A stretch of DNA of 22,511 nt from Larix sibirica (lineage: Eukaryota; Streptophyta; Pinopsida; Pinales; Pinaceae): the NCBI GenBank assembly GCA_004151065.3, contig NWUY0304941430.1:1-22511 (forward strand), given 5' to 3'. Below the pieces are notes generated by a model that saw nothing but the letters and a program-made list of their open reading frames with translations, made no database searches and had not been told where the DNA came from. The translations under genes were made by a program, and so were the position numbers. Of this stretch, positions 10,736-20,576 are shown piece after piece. Each line of letters starts with the position of its first letter. The first letter of the stretch is position 1.

Positions 10736-11737
10736 GACACCCATAGGCGAGAGTACTTATACATCAAGTCCCATTCCTCTTTCCTCCTTATATAATTGTG
10801 GGAACCCCTATGATGGATACCTTTAACCTTCCATAGCTAGCTCTAAATTCCTTGTTGTGTATCTAACCCCACCAAACCACCCACCCACCCCATAGGTTTT
10901 TCTTAAGACCTATCCAACATGTCAGTACTTCCAATGCACCACCACCCATGGTTACGAAGAAGGCTACCCTCTCCATGTAACCTTCCTTCAAAACTAAAGC
11001 TTGGGGAAAGACCAAAAACATGGTAGTACAACATGCCCTATACATGGTCGTGAACCCTCTCACCCATGAACCTTCTAAAGTCTCTAAGCCATGCACTATG
11101 TGCGATGTCCCGGGTCACACTACCCATAAGTGTATGAATTTTCTAGTTTTACATATTCACATCCATGCTCAGGAGGACAAAACTGATGCAACTAACCTAG
11201 TGATTCACAACACTCTTGCTAATGCTACAAAGAAACACAATAAGGCATTGAGTACCGACCACCCATCTGCTTTGTGTGACATTTACAGTCATTACTTTCA
11301 CCAATGCATGGACCTCCAAAATTCTAATGCAAATTTTTCTGACCATTGAAGATCAGATGAATCTCAAGTCACCATCATTGAGGAGGTACCTCCCCTTCCT
11401 CCATCATCTGAAGGAATGATTTCCAATTATTAAATTTCTTCATCTCATGAGGATTCCTCTTCTACCCCTTCTTCTTATCCACCCCTATGAATGTGGACCC
11501 CCTATATATATTTAATTTATCCTTTCGAACTGGTGAGGAAATCTTTGAATCCCTTACTAGCCTTGATTTCTCGTGAAATGATATGCATCATCGTGCATTC
11601 TTCATCCCTCAAGAACCCTCGTTGGAAGGTAAGTCCTTAGGTCAATTCGACATCGATTCGAAAGACTTCATCCCCCCAGGGAATATTTATTTTTTCAAGA
11701 AACCCATCCCTGCTCCATCACCTTTGAAGAATGTAAC
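10736..11737 (+). pseudogene. Linker region between protease and RT, decayed
   Basis: Degenerate coding DNA with no conserved catalytic motif. A short open piece at 11583-11690 (HHRAFFIPQEPSLEGKSLGQ, followed by DSKDFIPPGN) looks like the linker preceding RT. The open frame at 11020-11349 is uninterrupted for 109 codons, but I recognise nothing in it. Confidence 0.5.
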
Positions 11738-12640
11738 ATGGCCAATATCTCTCCCACCATCCAGGTGGATAATTTAGTTAAAACTAGTGTCACTGAGAAT
11801 ATCCTATTGGGTGATTCTTGGGAGTTGTCGCATATAACACTCGTTTTAAGGAATTTTGTGATGAATTTGCTTGGTCCTACACCAAAAATACATGAATCAA
11901 TACCACCATTGTTGAACACTACATTAATACTTGGCCAGATGTCAAACATGTGCAACAAAATAATAGACCCATACACTGCTCATGAGATCCAACCATCAAA
12001 TATGAAATTGATAAGTTATGGAATGGAGGGTTTATTTATCCAATTGCATACACCACATGGGTGTCCAATCCAGTTCTAGTCAACAAGGATCAAGACACCA
12101 TTCATGTTTTCATCGATTTTCATGATATGAATAAAACTTGTTGCAAAGACAAATTCCCCACCCCCTTCATCAATAAAATTATCAATGAAATCATTGGGAA
12201 TGTGGTTCTATCCTTTACAAATGGTTTCTACAGGTATAATCAGATCCAAATATTCCCTCAGAATTTTTATAAAACCATGTTCACCACATTTTGGGGGATT
12301 TTTTCCTATCAAGTCATACCTTTCAAACTCAAGAATGTTAGAGCCACTTTCTAGCGTTCCCTGTCCTATTTATATCGTGATATGGTTGATATTATCCTCT
12401 CATACTTAGATGACCTCATGATTTGTTCCAAGAAATGCTCACAACACTTGGAAGATATATGTAAGGTTTTCCTTAGGTGCCATAAATACAACATTCTCTT
12501 CAATCCACTTAAGTGCATATTTTGCGATCCTTACAACCAATTGTTACAATTTATCATTTCCAAAAAAGGGATTACCATTGATCCTATGAATGTTTAAGAC
12601 ATTATTGAACTACCTCCTAGGACTTTGCGCTAGTTGTAGA
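11738..12640 (+). pseudogene. Reverse transcriptase relic
   Basis: Opens near 11738 with ANISPTIQVD, the usual lead-in to RT in this lineage. The fingers-palm part is well preserved from 12061 on: VSNPVLVNKDQDTIHVFIDF, KFPTPFINKII, and FKLKN before an in-frame stop at about 12353. The first catalytic Asp (family motif -DGF-GYNQ) is Asn here, at 12220-12222. The second motif YLDD is intact at 12403-12414. HKYNILFNPLKCIF and IISKKGITIDP follow as in the thumb/connection, and SLQGKANFL near 12630 marks the junction with the next domain. Confidence 0.9.
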
Positions 12641-13245
12641 GCCTTCAAGGCAAGGCGAACTTCTTATGTCTCTTTATTCCATATTATGTCATAACCATCC
12701 ATGGATTTTTGTGTTTGCTTCATTATAACATTTCCTTTGTATGGGATGAGCAAGATTCAATTTTCGTTTGATACCCTTAAACGTGCTCTTACTTCGACTC
12801 CCTTGATTATCCTATTGGACTTTGCTAAGGATTTTGTCCTTTACATCTCAATGTCCACTTATGTTGTTGTTGGAGTGCTTGTTCAAGAGGACACTAACCT
12901 TCGTAGTCATTTATTATGTTAAAAAGAACCTATCTAGACCCTCTATATCATATAACCATGAGGGGAAGCTAGACTTAGCCATTTTTTCTCAGTTGAGAAG
13001 CTTCGTCATTACATCCTTATGAGAAAAACCAATGTCATCTTGAATTTGAGCCCCATGTTATATATCTTGAGTTGATGCCTTATTCAAGTGAAGGTCTATA
13101 AGTGGATCGTTATCCTTAAAGAGTATCACCTCGACTTCATGACCGCCAAGAATAAAAAGCCTCTTTCCTTGGTGGAGTTCATTTCAAATTTACCCTCCGA
13201 TAAAAATCATCCCCCTATCAAACAACTATCTTCTAGATGAACATA
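12641..13245 (+). pseudogene. Gypsy-type RNase H relic, degenerate active site
   Basis: Readable pieces are FDTLKRALTSTPLIILLDFA (12760-12820), DFVLYISMSTYVVVGVLVQE (about 12830-12890), EKLRHYILMRKTNVI (about 12995-13040) and KWIVILKEYHLDFMTAKNKK (about 13100-13160). The TDAS-type catalytic box expected after LY is replaced by ISMS, so the Asp is missing. As I recall, the gypsy RNase H is often degenerate in Tat elements that carry a second RNase H. The loss may therefore predate this copy's decay. Confidence 0.8.
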
Positions 13246-14497
13246 TGTTCACCATTTCTTCAAATGACCCTTGGTATTGGAACATTCTCATTTACCTTCA
13301 CACTCAAAATTTCAATCCTCCTCTCTCCCATGATGATTGACATCAGATTTGTCACCAAGTTCCCCAATACCTTCTAATCGATGATGTTTTATATCGATGA
13401 GGAGTTGACACTATCCTACACTAATTCCTCACTTTCGATGAGGTCAAACGAGTCTTGAACGACTTCTATATCAACGCTTGTGGTTGCCACCTATTTATAA
13501 TAGCCACTACCCAAAACACCATCTATGCCAGTTGTTTATGGCCTACCTTGTTTCCTAACTACATAGAGGTAGTGAAGCATTGTTGCAATTGCTAGATCTT
13601 CGCTCCAAATTTGAGAATACATCATGCTACCTTAAATATAGTCATCATCATTGGTTCATTGAATTCATGGAATGAAAACCTATGTCGGTCGGTGGCCATC
13701 GGGACATTGTATTTCCTATTGGCTATTCCACTAAATGGGACAAATCCATGATGACATAAAACAATAATGCCACTACCATGAAACACTTTTTCTTTAATCA
13801 CATCATCACTTGATTATATGTCCCGAAACAATTGGTGTTCGATCACGGTACTCACTTCAAGGATCCAATGTGGAAGGATTTATCTTACCATTTGAAAGTT
13901 TAACACCAATTTTCCTCTACTTATTACCCTTAGGGAAATGGCCAAGTTGAGGTCATCAATAAGGTCCTCAAAACCATGCTCCAATGAATGGTGAATAAGC
14001 ACAAGTACAACTAGAATCATACACTCTTTCCTATATTATGGGTGTATCAGATTTCCACCAAAACTATGACTAGTTTTACACCATTCCACTTCATTCATGG
14101 AGTGGATTTTGTCTTTACCTATAGAGTGCCAAATTCCCTCTTTTCACCTTGTTGTAAAATTTTACTAGATACCTCAAGTATGGAACAATGCTTGATTTCC
14201 ATGGAGTAAGCAGATGAGGAATGTCATGCCACTCTACAAAACATTGAGGCTGCCAAAGAGTTTTCAAAAACCTATTATGATAGTCATGTCCACCCACACT
14301 TGTTCTTTGAAGGTGATCTCGTCCTTTTTTACGACCAAGCCCATGATAAACTTCGAGGAAAGTTTGGTTATTTGTTGCATGGACTTTATGTCTTAAAACA
14401 ATGGCTTGGTAAGGGGACATACCTCCTATACCATCCAAATGGCGAACTCTTGAAGAACTCTCATAGTGGGTTCTACCTCAAGAAATATTATCCATGA
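13246..14497 (+). pseudogene. Integrase relic, C-terminus of pol
   Basis: The zinc-binding HHCC region spans about 13435-13600: CGCHLFIIATTQNTIYA, then LWPTLF and HCCNC. The first His of the motif appears to be Tyr (DFY). In the catalytic core the first Asp (family -VDYFTKW) is lost, reading FPIGYSTKW near 13720. The second Asp is kept in FDHGTHF (13841-13843), and the Glu is kept in NGQVEVINKVLKTML (13949-13951), giving the exact D-X35-E spacing. FTPFHFIHG and the C-terminal EGDLVLFYDQAHDKLRG follow, and the protein ends LKKYYP with stop TGA at 14495-14497. Internal stops make it nonfunctional. Confidence 0.9.
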
Positions 14498-14499
14498 AA

Positions 14500-14995
14500 T
14501 AAACCCTATGTTTTTGCTTGTGTTATCGTTGTTTTATATTTCTCCTCGTAGGATGATTCTTATATTTTTCTTTATTGTCCTCTTCATATGGATTTTCATA
14601 ATCCATGCTATGTTGGTTATGTCAACACCGCAAGTTTATACTCATCAAATATATCCTCAATGGCATGGGTCATATATTCCTTGATGCAATCCATCGTCCA
14701 TTTCATTGGAGTATGTATCAGTGTTGCCACCAATAATAAGGCATAATACGATGTCATGATTAGGCTCATGGTTGATGCTTTTCATATGAGCATTTTTTAC
14801 CTTTGTGTTTACCTCAGTGATTCCTATCTGCTTATTTCTCAATTGAAATTTTTTTATCAGGTACACATCCTTTCCTTTTTAGAAAGTATATGTGAGCTAG
14901 ACAAATGGTTCGATAGTTTGTATTCATTACATTAATTTATATACCCAGGAGTCTCAATAGTCTTATGGATCATATTACAAATCATATTTTAGATT
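14500..14995 (+). pseudogene. Second (archaeal-type) RNase H relic downstream of integrase
   Basis: In one + frame around 14730-14930 the sequence reads ATNNKA-stop-YDVMIRLMVDA, then LCVYLSDSYLLISQL, then YQVHIL and ICELDKWFDSLYSLH. This follows the conserved order of archaeal-type RNase H: TNN-AEY with Glu here a stop, an L-VY-DS-L---QL block carrying a catalytic Asp with one extra residue, and a -F-S----H block near the end. The first part of the domain is only hinted at in another frame (NGMGHIFLDAIHRPFHW, about 14659-14709). It lies after the integrase stop, a location known for some Tat lineages. The call rests on motif order, not on an alignment search. Confidence 0.55.
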
Positions 14996-15270
14996 GTCAT
15001 ATTAATCATCAGTAACAAAAAATAAATCCTTCATGTGCATATCACATCATCGTCTTAAAATGTATCCACATGTACATAAAATCTTAGATCGCATCAATGC
15101 ATAATAACATAAGGCTCATGTATACAAAGATACATTTCTGTGCATATGTAAACATATAAAAATAAGCCCAAAATAAGAAGTTCTTACATCTATGATCCCA
15201 CTAAGCAATAAAAAATATGTAATACAAAATACAAAATGCCATCTCCATAGCATGGGATAGTTCCATATAA
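14996..15270. other. AT-rich element interior, nothing recognised
   Basis: Lies between the second RNase H relic and the antisense coding relic. No motif or repeat stood out. Confidence 0.5.
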
Positions 15271-15274
15271 TTTC

Positions 15275-16080
15275 CTACTCATCATCATCGTCCTCATCAG
15301 TCAAGTCATCAGATTCACCCTCCTCCTTTATATCCTCATCCTCCTCAACCATGCGGGGGTACGTTCCCCGTTATCATATCATGGATACCCTGGGAAACTA
15401 TGTGTATTTTCCTCGTGGTGGAATGACACTCTAGTGATGCCTGGTAACATACTATGATCAACTTATCATCAAGATACTACCCACCATCATTTGTGATTCC
15501 CTCTAGTAATTGGCCAATATCAAAACGAAACCCCTCTATAATGGCCTCAGAACCTCGTCGTTGTCACTATACATGGGGTGTAGGATCGAACCCATCAACC
15601 CTACCCCGTCATCATTGAAATACATTTGGGGGAATTGGTCCCACATTTGTACACACATGAAATGAGTAATTAATACCATGTATACCAATTTATCTACCAT
15701 TTGTGCTAGTATGTAAATACTGTTGATAAAAAATCACAATGCATAATCATACATACCATGTAGTTGTGATGCCTATCCTGGTGGTCATGGTAACTCTGGG
15801 CTCCCCATAAGTCCTTCCTAGCATATGGGTAGTACTCAATCACTTCTGGGAGCTAGTGCCACTGTGCAAAAAATCCCTTGCCGAATATGTTTCCTACAAC
15901 ACTGCCTCCACTATGCATCATCATCTCACCCCATAAACACATCTCATACATCACAAGATCCTCCAATAGTGAACATTGAAAATGACACCTAAGGTTGTGG
16001 GACTCACCCCTGTTACAATTATTTAGGCCTTCTTTTCTTTTGGCATGTACGAGCTCATACGACCTTTGTTTGATGCACCA
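15275..16080 (-). pseudogene. Antisense coding relic with acidic C-terminus, unidentified
   Basis: Reading leftward, a frame from 16080 to 15757 gives 108 codons with a single stop (15853-15855). It includes QRSYELVHAKRK, GGSVVGNIFGKGFFAQWH, EVIEYYPYARKDLWGAQ and DHQDRHHNYM. A GTATGT donor-like site follows at 15756. About 110 bases on, near 15649, the text resumes as QMWDQFPQMYFNDD and SDNDEVL. After a frame change it reads IIEGFRFDIGQLLEGITNDG and YLDDKLIIVCYQASLECH. It ends with an acidic tail, MVEEDEDIKEEGESDDLTDE and more Asp, with stop TAG at 15275-15277. I do not recognise the family. VHAKRK faintly recalls the hAT-transposase C-terminus, but the rest does not fit. Tat-lineage elements such as Grande are known to carry an antisense ORF between pol and the 3' LTR, and this relic sits in that position. 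Confidence 0.5.
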
Positions 16081-18190
16081 TTCATACTATTGGAATCCTA
16101 GTTTTGTGCTCTTTTAGATTATATGATTAGTTTAATCTAGTTGATAAATTTTTTGGGAAGCCCCTATTTTCCTCATTTCCTTCATACATGTAATTTAGTC
16201 CTTTTCACTACGTTATATTATGATTATAAATTTGGTTTATTTTCAAAGTCACTATTATGCTTTGGTATTGTTTCTATGTGTGCAGGTTCGGGTTGCATCA
16301 AGATCCTCTTATCTCTATATGTGGCCTTCTCTTACATGTATATTTATTCAAACTTGCATATTGGTGATTTCCCTTTGCAAAAAACCATGTACATCAACCT
16401 TGTTTGATCCTATTATGCCTATAGGATCCCCTTTGTTTGGGTAAGCAACCCAATCCAACCTCCCTTTCATTCACCCTTACCCAATAGTAGATCCTCCCTT
16501 ACATGGGAGTCATTCATTAACACCCCCTATCCATAGGGTTCCCATGCTAATTTAATCCCCCTAGAATTGGGAGTCTATCTAGTTTGTGATCCTAAATTTA
16601 GCCACATATGCTTCTTCATTTTCACTCATTGTCCCACCATTGGAATCTCACATTTATGATATTTTGATGTTGCATATTACATTTTAGTAAGCTCACTATT
16701 TAATCCATACTGTAAAATTTTTATTATTTTTCCACCATTCATCTTCCTCTAAAGAGATTACCATCAGTGTCCTACCCTTGGTTTTTTCCATCTTCTATTA
16801 GTCGATCTATTGATTCACTTGATTGTAGGTTGGACACTTATCTCGTTGCATCCCACTTTTCTCTTAGGTACCCATGTACTTAGGAAACCATTTAAAACAA
16901 TTATCCTTAGCACTACGTATCATCTCTTATGGAAGTGTCCTTGGTCACCTTTATTTAGAGAATTATTTGATGTGTCACACATGGAGTCTAACTGATAATA
17001 AACTCTCTTTGATTCAACCTTGGTACCTTCATTTCCCCTATGTTAGTATCCCCATTGTAGTTATGTCCCCTAATTATCCTCCATTATGTCCCTCCCCTTA
17101 TATCATCACGAGTTTAACACATGATGCCAGGTCAACCATGCCTTCATGCTCTGAATAAAGGAAGTTTGAATCTCCCACTCAGTGACCCCCATATCCCCCT
17201 TTGGTGTCTCAATATCAATTCTCTTCATTATCCAATAACATCCCTCATGCTACCAACAAGGATACCTCATTGACTGGTTGTTAGTGGGTCGTCCTCTATT
17301 GACATCAACACCTCTAATCTAGAGGATATACTTAGAGGAATCATGTACCTTGGCCCCATAACCATCATTGATGGGTTCCCTTGGACTGACTAAGGGGAGA
17401 CCTTAGTGCCCCTTACCTTGGTTGTTTCTCATGTTCTCAACTTCATCTCATCATTCCATCGTTGATATTCGTACAATTTGATGGTTCTCTCATTCAGTTA
17501 GTCAAAGACCCATATATCCTTGACTATAGCCATTTGGTGAGTCTCTTTGGAATCCCTTATGGTCATATGCTTCTTGAGGTATCTGGGTTTCATTGGCAAC
17601 AATGTTTAGAATCCCTCCAGTTACATGCTTCCTATGGTATCCAATTCTAGCTCTAGTTCCTTAGACCTGCTTGATTCAAATATTCAATTGTTTAAGTCAC
17701 CTATGAGGATTGAATTTCTTATATCCCCCTTATAGATCTTTGGCCCCTTTAGTTTCAGCAGGGCATCAATTATTATTCATCCTCTCAGTACATTGTTGTT
17801 CCTTCACATGTATGTCATATCGATTGCAAGCTAGACCACACTTATGTACTTGGATTGGGTCCCTCTTTGACCCTCATGATGTATTATCCATGACAGTTAT
17901 TCATGTAATTTGATCACGAGACCCATCTTGGTATTGATCACATATTGTATTGAGACATTAAGATGAGCATCAGGGTGCCCACCTCAATTTGATTTGAGAT
18001 TATATATGCCAAACCCCTCTAGTTGGTTTATTTTAGGGTTACGACCTTTATGGCCCGTTGGGGTGGAAAGATTCTTTCTCTTCACTCTCTCTTACTCCTT
18101 TTCCAATTATTTATGGATTCCTATGGATCAAAATGGAAAAGAAAATATGGTGTATTTCAGTCATACAATGAGCTCCTAACCTCACATGTT
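16081..18190. other. Long 3' untranslated part of the element
   Basis: About 2.1 kb between the antisense relic and the polypurine tract. The + strand is rich in C and T and poor in G, like the pol region, which supports membership of the same element. The open frames present (for example 16141-16407, 16874-17158 and 17462-17650) show no recognisable domain. I see no further gene. Confidence 0.5.
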
Positions 18191-18199
18191 AGGAGAAAA
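18191..18199 (+). promoter_or_regulatory. Putative polypurine tract
   Basis: AGGAGAAAA directly before the TG that opens the LTR. This is the expected place for the primer of plus-strand DNA synthesis in an LTR retrotransposon. Confidence 0.5.
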
Positions 18200-19020
18200 T
18201 GTTAACAACCTAAATTTGTTCACTTACCTTGTCATGAGTATCATGACCATTATAAATAATTTTCAACAACATTAGCCCCATTTCCATCACTCCCATCATC
18301 ATATGACCTAAAAAAATTGACCAAGAACTGAATAAAAATCAAAGAGTTGACCATAACTGTCACTGCACAAATTTATCCTAGAATTTCGTCATGGCACGTC
18401 ACACTAAAAACCTCAAAAATTGTGATGAGGTTCTAAAATCATAATTCGGTTATCCTTTATTGATGTGAACCTTCAGAAAAGGTGTAATGGTTGAAAGTGG
18501 ACATTCCCTCACCAAAATTTCCAAAAATAGCATTTGATTTGGTCTCCAAAACCTATCTCTTGCACTAAATTATCAATGAAAAAGGGTTCATTCACACTAG
18601 AGCTAGATCTAGGAATTGTCCACCTTCTATCCTATAAATACAACCCTCAAGTTCATTCCGTCAATCCATCCACAATAGTGAGGTTATGCTACAGGATTGT
18701 CAAGTGAGAGAGAACCTCCATCTTTTTCCTTTGACCATTTGGGAACCACCTTCTATATCACTTGGTTGGAATTTGGGCACAAAGGAGAAGAAGAACCCTC
18801 CCTTGTGTCAGTTGCAGAGATCCATACGTTCTACAACTAACACCAAGGTGTCTCTATTTATACCCACTCTTTATGTTAATATAAATCAATATTCTTTCTA
18901 TGTGTTGCTTTGCCATTTTTAACTAGTTTTTTGTCCATTTACATTGTATGCATATTAAGGAATATTGTTAATTTAGTTTAACTTTCCCTATTTCCATTTG
19001 ATCCGATACTCGGGATTACA
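18200..19020 (+). mobile_element. LTR of the Tat-lineage element, probable 3' copy
   Basis: Starts TGTTAACAACC just after a polypurine tract and ends at or near GGGATTACA (19020), about 821 bases. Inside is a TATAAATA box at 18633-18640 with a C-rich stretch after it, as in LTR promoters. The terminal bases TG...CA fit, but the inverted ends are imperfect. The right edge is uncertain: an alternative end is GTACA near 19038, because TTTGGTACATGTTGGTG, weakly like a primer-binding site, follows it. No second copy of this LTR was found in the window. Confidence 0.5.
18633..18640 (+). promoter_or_regulatory. TATA box of the LTR promoter
   Basis: TATAAATA in the middle of the LTR, flanked by C/T-rich DNA. 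Transcription would start about 25-35 bases downstream, near 18665. Confidence 0.5.
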
Positions 19021-20040
19021 CAACCCCTGAGTATGTACATTTGGTACATGTTGGTGATAAAAAAACCAACACCACCAAGGATCGACTAGTGAATGGCTAT
19101 GTAGGTAGATGATAAATATACTACTAGAGACCATGTTGTGGACTTACGATGGAAACTCAAGTTGTGTGTGTGTGTAAAGTTCCTATATGGCTATGAAGAG
19201 CACAAGAGCATTGTTATTCCACTATAGGAAAGAGGAAAAGGGGGCCTATGGGAGATTAATCCTAGAGTTTTGGCCTAGATCTCATTTTTTTTTTCATGTG
19301 ATTTAAATGAACCTATCCATGTTGGTCCAGTTTGAACACCAATAATTGAATGCATGTCAAGGTTGGCGAGGAAGTATATTCATGTAGTTATTGGAGCATG
19401 GTCGAAGTATAATCATTATGGGGAATTATGCTCATTTAGTTATTGGAGCTTGTATTGAGCACAATCATTATGGGGAAGTGTAAGACTACTTCATTGTCCC
19501 ATCAAAAGGAAAAAAGACCATCATTCCCTTAAGTCTCTCGCATTGTCATTTAGTGATCATTCTCAAATTGATTCCTTTACACTGCTCATGGTGTGTTCTC
19601 CGTGGCTAACCATTAGCCATCCCAAAAATTGACCAAGATCAACATTGTGAAAGAGGAAAATTACAAATCTTGGAGGAGAGACAAATGGTTGTAGGTGAAC
19701 ATAAAGGTTGGTAAAGTTAGGAAGCCCTCACCCAATGCATATTTGCTACTCATTGGATGGGTAAGAGCCAAGTATTATTTTTCCAAGCTATTCCTAGAAG
19801 GCAATCAATAGATTGTACCATTTTTTCCTACACTTAAGAGCATTGAAAGGGAAGAATATCCCTAAGGGATTGCTGAACAAAAAATATATATATCTTCCTT
19901 TTGTTGTGTAAGGCAGTATACCAGAGAGTGTCATGGTTGTTTGGTAGTTGAACAAGATTTCAATAATTTGTAGTGAGCAACTTTGTTGTGCCATTAAAGC
20001 AATAGGGTTAGGTTAATTAAACTAGAAACACACATTACAA
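19021..20040. other. Spacer without a recognised gene
   Basis: No convincing open frame. Contains a short GT microsatellite (about 19163-19175), a run of T near 19290 and one local duplication listed separately. Immediately after the LTR, the imperfect palindrome ATACTCGGG...CCCCTGAGTAT (19015-19043) spans the LTR edge. Confidence 0.5.
19381..19480. repeat. 52-base tandem duplication
   Basis: Two diverged copies starting at 19381 and 19433. Shared blocks are AGTTATTGGAGC and AATCATTATGGGGAA, with substitutions between them. Confidence 0.7.
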
Positions 20041-20263
20041 GAAATCTAGTATCTTTAAATTGAAATATATATAATATCATATATTAATAATGTAAAAACT
20101 TTCATAAGCCACATTACTAGAAATCTAGTGTCTTTAAATTGAAAGATATATAATATCATATATTAATGAAATCTAGTGTCCTTAAATTGAAAGATATATA
20201 ATATCATATATTAATGAAATCTAGTGTCTTTAAATTGAAAGATATATAATATCATATATTAAT
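20041..20263. repeat. 48-base AT-rich repeat, four copies
   Basis: Copies at 20041-20088, 20120-20167, 20168-20215 and 20216-20263. The unit begins GAAATCTAGTGTCTTTAAAT and ends ATATCATATATTAAT. The last three are in direct tandem and differ at about one base. The first is separated by a 31-base spacer and is slightly more diverged. The sequence after copies 1 and 4 is similar (AATGTA...AAACTTT), which suggests internal expansion of one original unit. Confidence 0.9.
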
Positions 20264-20356
20264 AATGTATGTAGAAACTTTAATTATAAAAGTAAATATT
20301 GAATGTTGGTTAAATATTTATTTACATATACAATATAACACAATACATATTTTGTA

Positions 20357-20576
20357 CCACTCTCTTGAATATAGATTGTTTGAAGTTTTATTTTTGAGCG
20401 TTTTATTGCCAAATATTGAGGAGATGTAACATAACATTATGGAACGTTATATTCCATAAAAAGATTTCCACTGTCTTTAATATAGATTATTTGAAGTTTT
20501 ATTTTTGAGCGTTTTATAGCCAAATATTGAGGAGATGTAACATAACATTATGGAACCTTATATTTCATAAAAAGAA
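20357..20576. repeat. 111-base tandem duplication
   Basis: Copies at 20357-20467 and 20468-20576 with only a handful of differences. Both contain TTTTATTTTTGAGCGTTTTA and GAGGAGATGTAACATAACAT. Neither contains an open frame of note. Confidence 0.9.

Larger units (their letters stand above)
8002..19020 (+). mobile_element. Decayed Ty3/gypsy LTR retrotransposon, Tat lineage
   Basis: A single degenerate element in + orientation. In order it shows gag, zinc knuckle, protease, RT, RNase H, integrase ending LKKYYP, a second RNase H-like relic, an antisense coding relic, a polypurine tract and one LTR. The integrase C-terminus (EGDLVLFYDQAHDKL), the RT wording and the protease box are as I remember them from Tat-lineage Ty3/gypsy elements. 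Every open frame is short, because the coding region is crossed by many stops and frameshifts, so the copy is old and cannot encode its own movement. The + strand is C-rich and G-poor through gag and pol, and many lost residues fit C-to-T decay. No 5' LTR was found, so the true left end is unknown. Confidence 0.85.

Noticed and set aside
16020-16080. hAT transposase C-terminus, from QRSYELVHAKRK
   Set aside because: Only a few residues fit. The following sequence does not continue the hAT dimerisation pattern.
20041-20263. CRISPR-like array
   Set aside because: The 48-base units are directly abutting, without unique spacers, in plant nuclear DNA. This is a simple tandem repeat.
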